Below, piece by piece: positions 23,947-33,094 of a stretch of DNA of 37,587 nucleotides. A model generated the notes under the pieces. It did no database searches. It saw nothing but the letters and a program-made list of their open reading frames with translations, and had not been told where the DNA came from. The translations under genes were made by a program, and so were the position numbers. Within the stretch, counting starts at the first letter, position 1; every line of letters begins with the position of its first letter. Source of the DNA: CBDUEV01 sp965366365 (GTDB lineage Bacteria; Actinomycetota; Acidimicrobiia; Spongiisociales; JAENVV01). The stretch spans positions 1 through 37,587 of the forward strand of contig CBDUEV010000024.1 of NCBI GenBank assembly GCA_965366365.1, written 5' to 3'.

Positions 23947-24978
23947 TCATGCACGGCTGGACGAGACCAAGACCCCCTGGAGAACATCGAACTCTTCCAG
24001 ACACTTGCCGGAACCCAGCACCACGGATTGCAGCGGACGGTCGGCGGTGACCATCGGCATTCCGGTCTCGTAGGCGAGACGCTCATCGAGGCCGCGCAGC
24101 AGAGCTCCGCCCCCGGTGATGACGATGCCGCGTTCCATCACGTCGGCGGCCAGTTCGGGAGGCGTCTTGTCGAGGGTGTATTTGACGGCATCCACGATCG
24201 CCGCCACCGGCTCTTCGATGGCTTCGCGAATCTCTGGACTGGAAAGCACCACGGTCTTGGGAAGGCCGGTCACGAGGTCGCGTCCGCGTACTTCGGCGGA
24301 GGGTTCGTCGGCGTAGGGGTAGGCCGACCCCACCGCCATCTTGAGTTGCTCGGCGGTTCGTTCACCCAGCAACAGGTTGTATTCCTTCTTGACCCAGTCG
24401 ATGATCGCCTCGTCCTGCTCGTCACCGCCGACGCGGATCGAGCGAGAAACGACGATGCCTCCGAGCGATATCACGGCCACTTCGGTCGTACCGCCGCCGA
24501 CGTCCACGACCATGGACCCGGACGGCTCGTGTATCGGCAGGCCCGAGCCGATGGCGGCCGCCATCGGCTCTTCGATCGTGTAGGCCTTCCGAGCTCCGGC
24601 GTGGTAGGCCGCTTCCTCGACCGCGCGCCGTTCCACGGGGGTGATGCCGGACGGGACACAGATGACGATTCGGGGCCTTGCCCATTTCCGTTTGTGGACC
24701 TTCTGGATGAAGTATCGGAGCATCTTCTCGGTGATGTCGAAATCGGCGATGACACCGTCGCGCAACGGCCGAATCGCGCTGATGTGAGAAGGCGTCCGAC
24801 CGATCATGCGCTTGGCCTCCATCCCCACGGCCAGGGCGCGCTGATTCTTGGTGTTGATGGCCACGACGGAGGGCTCGTTCAAGACGATGCCGCCGCCGCG
24901 GACGTACACCAGTGTGTTGGCAGTGCCCAGGTCGATGGCCATGTCCTGACCAGCGAAGGCGAAAAGAGTTTCAGCCAT
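23947..24978 (-). CDS. mreB: Cell-shape actin homologue MreB
   Basis: A 343-aa actin-fold ATPase whose membrane-bound filaments guide wall elongation. Phosphate loops are visible as DLGTANTLVYV (N-terminal) and VVDVGGGTTEVAV; ITGGGALLRGLDERL is the adenosine motif. The N-terminal MAETLFAFAGQDMAIDLG contains the short amphipathic stretch used for membrane binding. It heads the mreBCD-mrdA-rodA-(tdk) cluster. MreB in an actinobacterium points to a rod-shaped or sporulating lineage with lateral-wall growth, unlike apically growing mycobacteria. Confidence 0.97.
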   Translation of the reverse strand: MAETLFAFAGQDMAIDLGTANTLVYVRGGGIVLNEPSVVAINTKNQRALAVGMEAKRMIGRTPSHISAIRPLRDGVIADFDITEKMLRYFIQKVHKRKWARPRIVICVPSGITPVERRAVEEAAYHAGARKAYTIEEPMAAAIGSGLPIHEPSGSMVVDVGGGTTEVAVISLGGIVVSRSIRVGGDEQDEAIIDWVKKEYNLLLGERTAEQLKMAVGSAYPYADEPSAEVRGRDLVTGLPKTVVLSSPEIREAIEEPVAAIVDAVKYTLDKTPPELAADVMERGIVITGGGALLRGLDERLAYETGMPMVTADRPLQSVVLGSGKCLEEFDVLQGVLVSSSRA

Positions 24979-25044
24979 GAGGCCCTTGCTTCCGGATGAA
25001 TGGAGCTTAGTGCACTACCTGACCGTTCGGCCAGGCCGATCGGA

Positions 25045-25065
25045 CCCGGCGCCCACCCAGCCGGG
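25045..25065 (-). terminator. Hairpin between ndk and mreB
   Basis: CCCGGC (25045-25050) pairs with GCCGGG (25060-25065) around a 9-nt loop, 30 nt past the ndk stop. It may terminate or attenuate the valS-folC-ndk transcript ahead of mreB. No U tract is present. Confidence 0.4.
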
Positions 25066-25094
25066 CTGCATGGGCCGCCTGATTTGCCACGGAC

Positions 25095-25499
25095 TCAGCC
25101 GAAGAAGATTCCCAGTTCCCGCTCAGCCGAGGCAGGAGAATCCGAGCCGTGCACGATGTTCTCGCCCACCTCGAGGGCGTAGTCACCCCTGATGGTGCCT
25201 GGGGCGGCTTCCACCGGGTTGGTGGCGCCGATGAGCGTGCGCCCCACCGTGACCGCCGACTCGCCCGACCATTCCATGGCGACCACCGGGCCGCTCGTGA
25301 TGAAGTCCAGCAAACCATCGAAGAACGGCTTCCCCACGTGCTCACCGTAGTGCTCGGTCGCCATCTCTCGCGAGATGGTCAACCCTTTGATCTGCGCCAG
25401 GTGAAGACCCTTCCGCTCAAAACGTCCGATCACTTCCCCGACCAGACCCTGGGCGACACCATCCGGCTTCACCATGATGAATGTGCGTTCGACGGCCAT
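25095..25499 (-). CDS. ndk: Nucleoside diphosphate kinase
   Basis: A 134-aa protein that balances nucleoside triphosphates by a ping-pong phosphotransfer. The catalytic histidine is H117 in ENIVHGSDS; the N-terminal RTFIMVKPDGV and central GATNPVEAAPGTIRGDY motifs are intact. It follows folC with a 33-nt gap. The small membrane gene (DUF4233) often found between folC and ndk in actinobacteria is absent. Confidence 0.98.
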   Translation of the reverse strand: MAVERTFIMVKPDGVAQGLVGEVIGRFERKGLHLAQIKGLTISREMATEHYGEHVGKPFFDGLLDFITSGPVVAMEWSGESAVTVGRTLIGATNPVEAAPGTIRGDYALEVGENIVHGSDSPASAERELGIFFG

Positions 25500-25532
25500 T
25501 GCTGTACTCCTGTTGGTTGGCTGGGCCGGATC

Positions 25533-26843
25533 CTACTGCGATCTCTGCGCCCCTCCACCTCGGAGGATGATGCCCCTCGCTTCGCCGACCAGGTACAGCG
25601 ATCCGGTGACCAGCACCGCCCCCTCGTCGCCGGCGAGGGCGACCGCCCGCGCGAGCGCCGAGTCCACGCCGGCGACTGCCTCCACCTCGACGTCGAGATG
25701 GGTCCGGGCCAGTTCCGCCAAAGCCTCCGGCAGGATGGCACGCGGGTCATCGACCGCCGTGGTGACGACTGTGCTGACGTGTCCATCGAGTTGACTCACC
25801 ATCGACTCGATGTCCTTGTCCGCCATGGCTCCGAGCACGCAGGTCCAGTCGACCATCCGAAACTCGGTTTCGAGGGCGTCGACCAGGGAAGCGAACCCGT
25901 TCGGGTTGTGGGCGCCGTCGATCAACACGGCAGGGTGGCGGCTGACGACCTCGAGCCGCCCCGGCACGGTCACGTCGCCGAGGCCTTCCCTCAGACCCTC
26001 GTCGGAGAGTTCCCGGCCGAAGAGCTCCTCGCAGGCGGCTATCGCCACGGCGAGATTGTCCACCTGGTGGATTCCGTGGAGCGGCAGGAAGACCTCCTCA
26101 TAGGTGCCGTAGACGCCCCCGTACGTCGCTACCCAGCCTCCGACGGCCAGCAGCGGGTCGGAGGGACCGAAGTCCTCGTGGATGAACCGGACCGGGGCGT
26201 CGACCTGGGCGGCGCGGTCCCGAACCGCCACTCGGGCCTCCTCCGGGAGATTTCCCGCCACGATGACGGTGCCCGGTTTGGCGATGGCAGCCTTCTCTGC
26301 GGCGATCTCACCGACGGTCGTCCCGAGGTATTCGGTGTGCTCGAGGCTGATCCCCGTCACCACCGAGACCTTCCCTTCCACGACGTTGGTGGCGTCGAGC
26401 CGACCGCCCAGGCCGACCTCGACCACGGCGACGTCGACGGCCTGGGAGGCAAAGTACGACAGGGCCAGAAGTGTGGTGATCTCGAAATAGGTGGGCGAGT
26501 CCTGGTAGCGCTCCTTGAACAGCTCCACGAACGGGTGGATGTCCTCGACCGCATGGGCGAGTTCTTCCGGGGACGCTGCCACCCCGTCGATGGCCAGCCG
26601 CTCCTCGACCCCTTCGAGGTGGGGCGAGGTGGTGGAGCCGACCCGGAGGCCGTGACCCATGAGGATGGCTGAGACGAGCCGTGTGGTGGAGGTCTTGCCA
26701 TTGGTTCCGGCGATATGGATCACCGGGAAGGCCCGGTGCGGATCGCCCATCAGGTCGACGAGGCGCTCGATACGTTCGAGGCCCGGTCTGATCCCGGCGC
26801 CGATGTGGCTATCGAGGTAGGCAACAGCCTCGCGGTAGTCCAC
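25533..26843 (-). CDS. folC: Folylpolyglutamate/dihydrofolate synthase FolC
   Basis: FolC adds glutamate to dihydropteroate or folate, giving dihydrofolate and polyglutamated folates. The 436-aa protein has the Mur-ligase-like P-loop HIAGTNGKTST (~44-53), the FEITT segment, VEVGLGGRLDATNVV for magnesium and substrate binding, and DGAHNPNG at the start of the C-terminal domain. The start is the GTG at 26841-26843, 2 nt after the valS stop. Upstream extension would overlap valS and has no family support. valS-folC is the conserved order. Confidence 0.96.
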   Translation of the reverse strand: MDYREAVAYLDSHIGAGIRPGLERIERLVDLMGDPHRAFPVIHIAGTNGKTSTTRLVSAILMGHGLRVGSTTSPHLEGVEERLAIDGVAASPEELAHAVEDIHPFVELFKERYQDSPTYFEITTLLALSYFASQAVDVAVVEVGLGGRLDATNVVEGKVSVVTGISLEHTEYLGTTVGEIAAEKAAIAKPGTVIVAGNLPEEARVAVRDRAAQVDAPVRFIHEDFGPSDPLLAVGGWVATYGGVYGTYEEVFLPLHGIHQVDNLAVAIAACEELFGRELSDEGLREGLGDVTVPGRLEVVSRHPAVLIDGAHNPNGFASLVDALETEFRMVDWTCVLGAMADKDIESMVSQLDGHVSTVVTTAVDDPRAILPEALAELARTHLDVEVEAVAGVDSALARAVALAGDEGAVLVTGSLYLVGEARGIILRGGGAQRSQ

Positions 26844-26845
26844 GC

Positions 26846-29449
26846 CTACTCGCCGAGCTCGGCGAGCTGAGCGAGCAGCTTGTCGATGTGCTGGCGGGCT
26901 TCCAGAGCCTTCGCTTCCTCTTTGGCGACGATATCGGCGGGAGCCCGGTCCCGGAAGTTGGGGTTGGCCAGCTTGCGCTCGAATCCTTCCAGGTCGCTCT
27001 GATGGACCGACATCGCCTTCTTGATTCGGGCTCGTTCGGCGTCGAGGTCGATGAGCCCTTCGAGAGGCACGAACGCCTGAACGGGTCCGGCCACCAGCCG
27101 CGTGTACCCGGACCCGTGGGTTTGGGTGGTGGTGGTGAGGGTGACGGCCGCCAGGGAATCGGCTTGGTCCGCCCACCATCCTTCCATCACCCCCTCCGGG
27201 TCGAGGATCTGCAAGTCGAGCCGTTGCTTCGGCGAGAGACCGTGGCTCGCCCGGAATCGGCGCACGCCCGAGACGAGTTCCTGAAGTGTGTCCAGGCCGA
27301 CCGGAGTCGTGTACTCGGGCACCTCGGGCCAGTCCGCCCCTGCCAGGATCCCCTCACCGACCAGGTGCGACCACAGCTCCTCGGTCAGGAAGGGGATGGC
27401 CGGATGAAAGAGTTTGATCACATCTCGTAACACCACGCCCAGCGTCATGCGGGTTTCCGCGGCGGTCTCGGACTCCCTGAGCAGTGGTTTGGACATCTCC
27501 ACGTACCAGTCGAAGACCTCCGACCAGGTGAACGAATACAGCAGTCCATAGGCGTCGGCGAAGCGGTATTCATCACAGAGGTCATCGAAGCGCGTGACGG
27601 TGTCGCTCAGCCGAGCGAGGATCCACGCGTTGACTGGACCCGGGTCTGATGGGTAGCCGCCGAAGGCGGGTACCGGCTCGGAGAGATTGGTGAGGCCGAA
27701 CTTCACGCCGTTCCATAGTTTGTTGCCGAACTTGCGGGCGCCCTGGACCCACTCGAGATCGAGGGGTACATCCTGACCGGGTGATGCCGCTTGCAGTAGG
27801 GCGAGGCGAAGAGGGTCGGCGCCGTACTCGGCCACCACATCCAGAGGGTCGATGGCATTCCCGACCGACTTGGACATCTTTCGTCCGTCCGCAGCGCGCA
27901 CCAGACCGTGGATGACGATGTCGGGGAAAGGGGCCTGCCCCATGAAGTGGATGCCCATCTGCATCATGCGGGCCACCCAGAAGTAGATGATGTCGAAGCC
28001 GGTGACCAGCACCTGATTGGGGTAGAAGCGATCGAGATCGTCGGTCTGCTCCGGCCAGCCCAGCGTGCTGAACGGCCACAACGCCGAGGAGAACCACGTG
28101 TCGAGGACGTCCTCCTCCTGGACGAGTCCGGTGCCGGCGCAGCTCTCGCAGGCGGAAGGATCGGCGCGCGACACCGTGACATGATCACAGGAGTTGCAGT
28201 ACCAGGCTGGAATGCGATGCCCCCACCAGATCTGACGACTGATGCACCAGTCGCGCAGGTTCTCCATCCAGTGGAAGTAGCTGTTCTCCCACCGCTGCGG
28301 AACGAAACGGGTCGTGCCGTCGCGGACGGCCGCAATGGCGGGATCGGTGAGCGGGCGCACCTCCACGAACCACTGGAGCGAGAGGTAGGGCTCTACCACC
28401 GTCTTACACCGGTAGCAGTGACCGACCGAATGGAAATGATCCTCGACACCCACCAGAGCGCCCAGGTCGGCCAGGGCTTCCTTGACCGCCTCACGAGCGG
28501 CTACTCGATCCATCCCTGCAAACCGACCGCCGTTTTCGTTGACGATCGCCTGCTCGTCGAGGATGGTGATCGGCTCGAGCCCGTGTCTGCCGCCGATCTC
28601 GAAGTCGGTGGGATCATGGGCGGGAGTCACCTTCACTGCACCGGTCCCGAATTCGGGATCGACCGCGTCGTCGGCCACGATCGGAATGTGACGATCCACG
28701 AGCGGGAGACGCACCGTTCTGCCCACTACGGCCGTGTAACGGTCGTCGTCGGGATGGACCGCCACGCCCGTGTCACCCAGCATGGTCTCGGCGCGGGTGG
28801 TCGCCACCGTGACACCTCCTTCCGTCCCGTCGGAAAACGGGTAGAAGATGTGCACCATCTCGCCGGCGTCGTCGCTGTAGTCGACCTCGATCTCGGCCAG
28901 GGCGGTCTCACACCTGGGGCACCAATTGATGATGCGTCTACCCCTGTAGATGTGACCCTCCTCGTACAGCCGCACGAAGACCTCGCGCACCGCCACCGAC
29001 AAGCCTTCGTCCATCGTGAAACGTTCGCGGCTCCAGTCGACCGACGAGCCCAGGACTCGCATCTGCCGGGTGATCCGGTCGCCGTACTGGCGCTTCCACT
29101 CCCAAACCTGCTCGATGAAGCGCTCACGCCCCAGATCGTGTCGGGAGAGCCCTTCGACCGAGAGCTCGCGCTCGACCACGTTCTGGGTGGCGATGCCGGC
29201 GTGATCCGTGCCTGGCACCCACAGGGCAGCGAAACCTTGCATCCGCTTGCGACGAATGATCACGTCGTAGAAGGCGTGGTTGAGGGCGTGACCGAGGTGA
29301 AGCTGCCCGGTCACGTTGGGAGGCGGAATCACCATGCAGAAGGGATCGCCATTCGGTCGGTACTCGGGGCGGAACACGCCGGCGTTTTCCCAGACGTCGT
29401 ACCAGCGGGCCTCGATCGCCTGCGGATCGTAGGTGGACTCCATCGTCAT
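26846..29449 (-). CDS. valS: Valyl-tRNA synthetase
   Basis: An 867-aa class Ia synthetase. Signature 1 is HLGH (51-54, in PPPNVTGQLHLGHALNHAF) and the second is KMSKS (in DGRKMSKSVGNAIDP). The editing domain has the expected TTRAETMLGDT motif. Four cysteines (CPRC...; YCNSC...CESC) form zinc sites. The C-terminal coiled-coil arm (~805-865, RARIKKAMSVHQSDLEGFERKL) is present. The start has two close ATGs (29447-29449 and 29441-29443) without a strong ribosome-binding site. A perfect 16-bp hairpin separates it from the surface-protein gene upstream. Confidence 0.97.
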   Translation of the reverse strand: MTMESTYDPQAIEARWYDVWENAGVFRPEYRPNGDPFCMVIPPPNVTGQLHLGHALNHAFYDVIIRRKRMQGFAALWVPGTDHAGIATQNVVERELSVEGLSRHDLGRERFIEQVWEWKRQYGDRITRQMRVLGSSVDWSRERFTMDEGLSVAVREVFVRLYEEGHIYRGRRIINWCPRCETALAEIEVDYSDDAGEMVHIFYPFSDGTEGGVTVATTRAETMLGDTGVAVHPDDDRYTAVVGRTVRLPLVDRHIPIVADDAVDPEFGTGAVKVTPAHDPTDFEIGGRHGLEPITILDEQAIVNENGGRFAGMDRVAAREAVKEALADLGALVGVEDHFHSVGHCYRCKTVVEPYLSLQWFVEVRPLTDPAIAAVRDGTTRFVPQRWENSYFHWMENLRDWCISRQIWWGHRIPAWYCNSCDHVTVSRADPSACESCAGTGLVQEEDVLDTWFSSALWPFSTLGWPEQTDDLDRFYPNQVLVTGFDIIYFWVARMMQMGIHFMGQAPFPDIVIHGLVRAADGRKMSKSVGNAIDPLDVVAEYGADPLRLALLQAASPGQDVPLDLEWVQGARKFGNKLWNGVKFGLTNLSEPVPAFGGYPSDPGPVNAWILARLSDTVTRFDDLCDEYRFADAYGLLYSFTWSEVFDWYVEMSKPLLRESETAAETRMTLGVVLRDVIKLFHPAIPFLTEELWSHLVGEGILAGADWPEVPEYTTPVGLDTLQELVSGVRRFRASHGLSPKQRLDLQILDPEGVMEGWWADQADSLAAVTLTTTTQTHGSGYTRLVAGPVQAFVPLEGLIDLDAERARIKKAMSVHQSDLEGFERKLANPNFRDRAPADIVAKEEAKALEARQHIDKLLAQLAELGE

Positions 29450-29471
29450 CGTCGTTCGACCGCCTTCAGCA

Positions 29472-29507
29472 CCAGTGAACCCCGGAGGATACTCCGGGGT
29501 TCACTGG
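29472..29507 (-). terminator. Perfect 16-bp hairpin after the surface-protein gene
   Basis: CCAGTGAACCCCGGAG (29472-29487) and its exact complement (29492-29507) flank a 4-nt loop, 20 nt past the surface-protein stop and 22 nt before the valS start. The stem is unusually long and perfect. It should terminate the surface-protein transcript and isolate valS; there is no long U tract. Confidence 0.8.
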
Positions 29508-29527
29508 ATTCAGATTTCATTCTTCGT

Positions 29528-32500
29528 TCAGCGAGCGAGCCGCTTACTGAAGGATGTGGCGACGACCAACTCCTCCTCCTTGCGGCGGGTAGCCGCCAGG
29601 AGGACCGCTCCGCCGGCGAGAAGAACCGTTGCCACCACTCCGAGGCCGCCGTTGGACATTCCGGTCATCGGCAGCTCGGCTTGAGCTGCCAGGACCTTCG
29701 TGTCGGGCGCGTCCGGTGTGCTGGTCGACGGTGTGCTGGCGGGCGGGGTCTTCGGCGTCGGTGTGACCACGACGTTCTGGACCTGGACCCTGAAGAGTCC
29801 GGCATCGATGGTGGTATCCACCGCGCCTTCCGCCAGCGAGAAGACCTCCGTCAAGCCGACCGAGGGAACTTCCACCACCGCAGTACCGGCCGTCGAAGCC
29901 ACCACACCGGTGAGCTCAGCGACGATTTCGACCACGTTCGAGTCGACCGCCCGGTCCCCGCCTTGGGTTCCGTCGGTGAAGAGCCATCCGGCGGGCGTCG
30001 TGAACCTGACCTGGTAGTCGCCTGCCGGCACGTTGGCGAACACATACATGCCCGCTGCGTTGGTGGTGGTCGTCATGATCGGAGCTCCGGCTCCTGGCAC
30101 CAGCAGCTCGACCGTGGCGCCTTCCACGCCCACCTCGTCGGGCCCCTGCACACCGTCGGCGTCGACATCATACCAGACGTAGTCGCCGATCAGGCCGACG
30201 GGCTGAGCCGCCTGGCTGTTCACGAAGGTACAACCGAGAGCTTCTCCGGGAGCCAGGAAGAGGGACGCTCCGTCCTGGTCGAGGTCGACCTGGGCGCCTG
30301 GTGAACAGAGCACCTCGAGAAGGTCCCATCCATCCACGACGAGGAGATCCTCGGTGATGGTGTACTCGCCCGAAGGCAGCTCGAGCGTGACGCTCTCGCC
30401 CGCCCCCAAGGTGACCGACTCGTCGCCGATCGTGAACTCGAAGAGCTCGTCGGTGTCGACGTCGGTTGCCTTCTCCACCGTGACCGTGCCGGTGTTGGTG
30501 TTCGTGTAGGTGCACGTCACGGTGTCGCCGGAGAAGACCGTATAGGTGGCCACCCCCGTGGCGGTGTCACCCGTGGCACCGTCGGTGCAGGTGATGTCTT
30601 CGAGCAACCATCCGTCCTGCAGGGTCTCAGCGACCGTGTACTCGCCGGGCAACACCTCGGAGAAGGCGCTCTCGCCGTCTCCCAGCACAGCCTCGATCTC
30701 ACCGGTGAACTCGAAGAGGTCGTCGGTCGAAGGATCGATGATCTTCTCGACCACGATGGTGGCCGGCCTGAGAAGACCCAGGTCGAGCGTGAGGTCGGTC
30801 TCGCCCTCGGAGAGGTTCGTGGAGACCGACAACCCGTCACTGTCGGCCGAGTCGTCGTCACCCTGGTCGGTGGTGGTCACGATCCAACCGTCCGGTGCCG
30901 CGAATTCGACGGTGTAGTCGCCGGGCATCAGCCCGCCGAACCCGTACATCCCAAAGGCGTCGGTCGTGGTGGTGTCGATGGCAAGACCCTCGGAGACCAG
31001 CGTGACCTCAACTCCTTCGATACCTTCTTCGAAAACGCCCTGGATTCCGTCGCCATCGACGTCGTGCCACACCTTGTCACCCAACGCGGCGGGTGCAGGC
31101 GAGCAGTCCTCTACGGCAAACCCACCGGATGAGACTCCTTCGAGCACGAAATCACCCACGGCGAAGGCTTCCCATAGATACTCCCCAGGGGCGACGAGAT
31201 CCGAACCACCGGCGTCCGAGTACGACACTGCGTAATCGGCCGGGCCGGTCACGTCGACAGTGGCGCCTCCAGAGGGAGAAATCCCCACCTGGTACTCGGC
31301 GAGCGCCAATTCCCCGTCCCAGACGCAGACTCCGGGCGTCACCGTGACGGCGACCGTCTCTGGTTCTTCCTCACAGCTGATCGCGTCGAACGAACCGAAG
31401 GTCTGCCCGACCATTTCGTAACCGGGGGCAGGCGCCGCTTCCCATTCATAGGTACCGGGGGTGACCATGTCGGATCCGTCGTTCTCGAACGAGGCCTCGT
31501 ACCCGTCCGGCCCGGTCACGGTGACCGTGGCCGCCCCACCCGGCTCGATCCCCACGCCGTACTCGGTGACCGACACGCCATCGATGAAGTTGCACGAACC
31601 GGGAATGACTTCGACGGAGACCGGCTCCGGCTCCGGCTCGCACGGGTAGATGGTGAACGATCCGTCGAGATGCGTCGGAGAAGTGAAGCCAGGCGTTTCC
31701 CGGCCCCACCACATGTAGGTGCCGGCCGGTACGGTGTCGCCTCCACTCGCCTGATAGATGACTCGGTATCCATCGTGATCCATCACCATGACGGTGGCGC
31801 CGCCGGCCGGTTCGATGGTCACCTGGTAGGTGCCAACCGATTCCGTGCCGTTCCATTCACAGGCGCCAGGGATCACGCTGACCTGCACGACTTCGGGCTC
31901 TGGCTCGCAGTCGTAAACGGTGAAGCTGCCCTCCACCGGATCGGTGGTGGCGTAGCCGGGCGGCACCGAGGCCGTCCAGTTGTACGTGCCGGGCCGAACC
32001 GTGTCCGACCCGCTCACCTGGAACAGGGCCGCGTAACCGTCAGGTCCCGTCACAGTGACGGCTGCCCCTCCGTCGGGATCGATGTTCACGTTGTAGATCG
32101 CCCAAGACTGGTTTCCGTCCCAGGAACAAGAGCCAGGGATCACCGAAATGCTCACGGGCACATCCTCGAGCTCACAGCTGTCCGCCGTGAAGGAACCCTG
32201 GAGTGGGCTCGTCGTGGAATAGCCAGTGGCGAGAGTGACCTCCCAGTTGTACTCACCCGGAGGCACCGAGGCGCCGCCGCCGTCGGCGGGGAAGGAGGCG
32301 GAATAGCCCGGACCGGTCACGTCGACCACCGCGCCGGACGTCGGGTCGATGTCGACCGAGAACCAGGTCTTCGACTGAAGCTGGCTGTCGAGGTAGCAGG
32401 AGCCCGGCACCACCGAGACTTCCACCTGCTGCTCGTAGGGCTCACACGAGGAGGCGGTGAAGCTTCCCTCTGTGGTGCCGTCGTAGGTGAAACCCTCGGC

Positions 32501-33094
32501 GACGGCGACCGACCAGTCGTAGGTTCCGGGTGGAACCTGATCGGCGCCCGCTCCGCTGTAGGTCGCCAGATAGAGGTCCGGACCGGTGACGCTCACGGTG
32601 GCCCCTCCTGCCGGATCGACGGCGACCGTGTACCCGGTGACCGACTCTTCGCCGTTCCACTCACAGGCACCCGGCACGATGCTGACCGCCACGCTGTCCG
32701 GGGTGTAGCTCTCCCCGCAGGTATGGATGAGGCGGTCGTTGGCGTCGTACCGGCTGATCGAGTAGCTGAGGATCTGATACTCGGCACCGTCGCTCGGCTG
32801 TGGGAAGCTCGAGCCGTCGTTGGCCCACCCGCTTCCGAACTGCTGCGAGCAGGAGACGTGAATGGAGTGCCCGTCGATGAAGCCTTCCGTCTTCTTGGTC
32901 CCGTCGGTCTTGGTGTTGCCCGTATGAGTGCCACCCACCATGACGAATTCCCACACGGTGTATTGACCAGACTGGTCGTTGCTTTGGGAAGCGGCACTGG
33001 CCGGCTGGGGCACGATGGCCACGAACGACACCAACAACACCACGAGCGCCAACAATGACGCATTCCACCTGCGAGAGGCTCGCATGAACTTCAT
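29528..33094 (-). CDS. LPMTG-anchored multidomain surface protein with six cysteine-clamped repeats
   Basis: An 1188-aa secreted protein. Order: signal peptide (1-35), a lead domain (~36-130), six 89-90 residue repeats (~135-666), an SdrD-B-like domain (~671-775, GDKVWHDVDGDGIQG), two prealbumin-like domains (~779-960, VVEKIIDPSTDDLFEF and VTVEKATDVDTDELFEF), a second SdrD-B-like domain (~968-1100, GDYVWYDVDADGVQG), a Pro/Thr linker, then LPMTG (1141-1145), a membrane helix and RRK. This is a sortase-type sorting signal, though the tail after RRK is longer than usual (16 residues). Aspartate loops in the SdrD-B domains suggest calcium binding. No sortase is encoded here. The start was chosen from GGAG 6 nt before ATG 33092-33094. 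Adhesion or surface display is likely; the ligand is unknown. Confidence 0.88.
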   Translation of the reverse strand: MKFMRASRRWNASLLALVVLLVSFVAIVPQPASAASQSNDQSGQYTVWEFVMVGGTHTGNTKTDGTKKTEGFIDGHSIHVSCSQQFGSGWANDGSSFPQPSDGAEYQILSYSISRYDANDRLIHTCGESYTPDSVAVSIVPGACEWNGEESVTGYTVAVDPAGGATVSVTGPDLYLATYSGAGADQVPPGTYDWSVAVAEGFTYDGTTEGSFTASSCEPYEQQVEVSVVPGSCYLDSQLQSKTWFSVDIDPTSGAVVDVTGPGYSASFPADGGGASVPPGEYNWEVTLATGYSTTSPLQGSFTADSCELEDVPVSISVIPGSCSWDGNQSWAIYNVNIDPDGGAAVTVTGPDGYAALFQVSGSDTVRPGTYNWTASVPPGYATTDPVEGSFTVYDCEPEPEVVQVSVIPGACEWNGTESVGTYQVTIEPAGGATVMVMDHDGYRVIYQASGGDTVPAGTYMWWGRETPGFTSPTHLDGSFTIYPCEPEPEPVSVEVIPGSCNFIDGVSVTEYGVGIEPGGAATVTVTGPDGYEASFENDGSDMVTPGTYEWEAAPAPGYEMVGQTFGSFDAISCEEEPETVAVTVTPGVCVWDGELALAEYQVGISPSGGATVDVTGPADYAVSYSDAGGSDLVAPGEYLWEAFAVGDFVLEGVSSGGFAVEDCSPAPAALGDKVWHDVDGDGIQGVFEEGIEGVEVTLVSEGLAIDTTTTDAFGMYGFGGLMPGDYTVEFAAPDGWIVTTTDQGDDDSADSDGLSVSTNLSEGETDLTLDLGLLRPATIVVEKIIDPSTDDLFEFTGEIEAVLGDGESAFSEVLPGEYTVAETLQDGWLLEDITCTDGATGDTATGVATYTVFSGDTVTCTYTNTNTGTVTVEKATDVDTDELFEFTIGDESVTLGAGESVTLELPSGEYTITEDLLVVDGWDLLEVLCSPGAQVDLDQDGASLFLAPGEALGCTFVNSQAAQPVGLIGDYVWYDVDADGVQGPDEVGVEGATVELLVPGAGAPIMTTTTNAAGMYVFANVPAGDYQVRFTTPAGWLFTDGTQGGDRAVDSNVVEIVAELTGVVASTAGTAVVEVPSVGLTEVFSLAEGAVDTTIDAGLFRVQVQNVVVTPTPKTPPASTPSTSTPDAPDTKVLAAQAELPMTGMSNGGLGVVATVLLAGGAVLLAATRRKEEELVVATSFSKRLAR
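31097..32692 (-). repeat. Six tandem 89-90 codon repeats within the surface-protein gene
   Basis: Each unit reads roughly V-x-V-x-P-G-x-C-x-W-x-G ... Y-x-V-x-I-x-P-x-G-G-A-T-V-x-V-T-G-P-D-G-Y ... P-G-T-Y-x-W ... G-S-F-T ... C-E. First cysteines fall at residues 144, 233, 323, 412, 501 and 590; second cysteines at 217, 307, 396, 485, 574 and 664. The regular spacing implies one disulfide per unit. Copies are diverged, so the array is old rather than freshly amplified. Confidence 0.85.

Noticed and set aside
27908..30304. A 798-codon plus-strand frame across valS and the surface-protein end
   Set aside because: Antisense shadow of valS, runs through a terminator hairpin and has no recognisable domain.
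31670..33058. A 462-codon plus-strand frame inside the surface-protein gene
   Set aside because: Antisense to the repeat region; its apparent periodicity simply mirrors the repeats on the coding strand.
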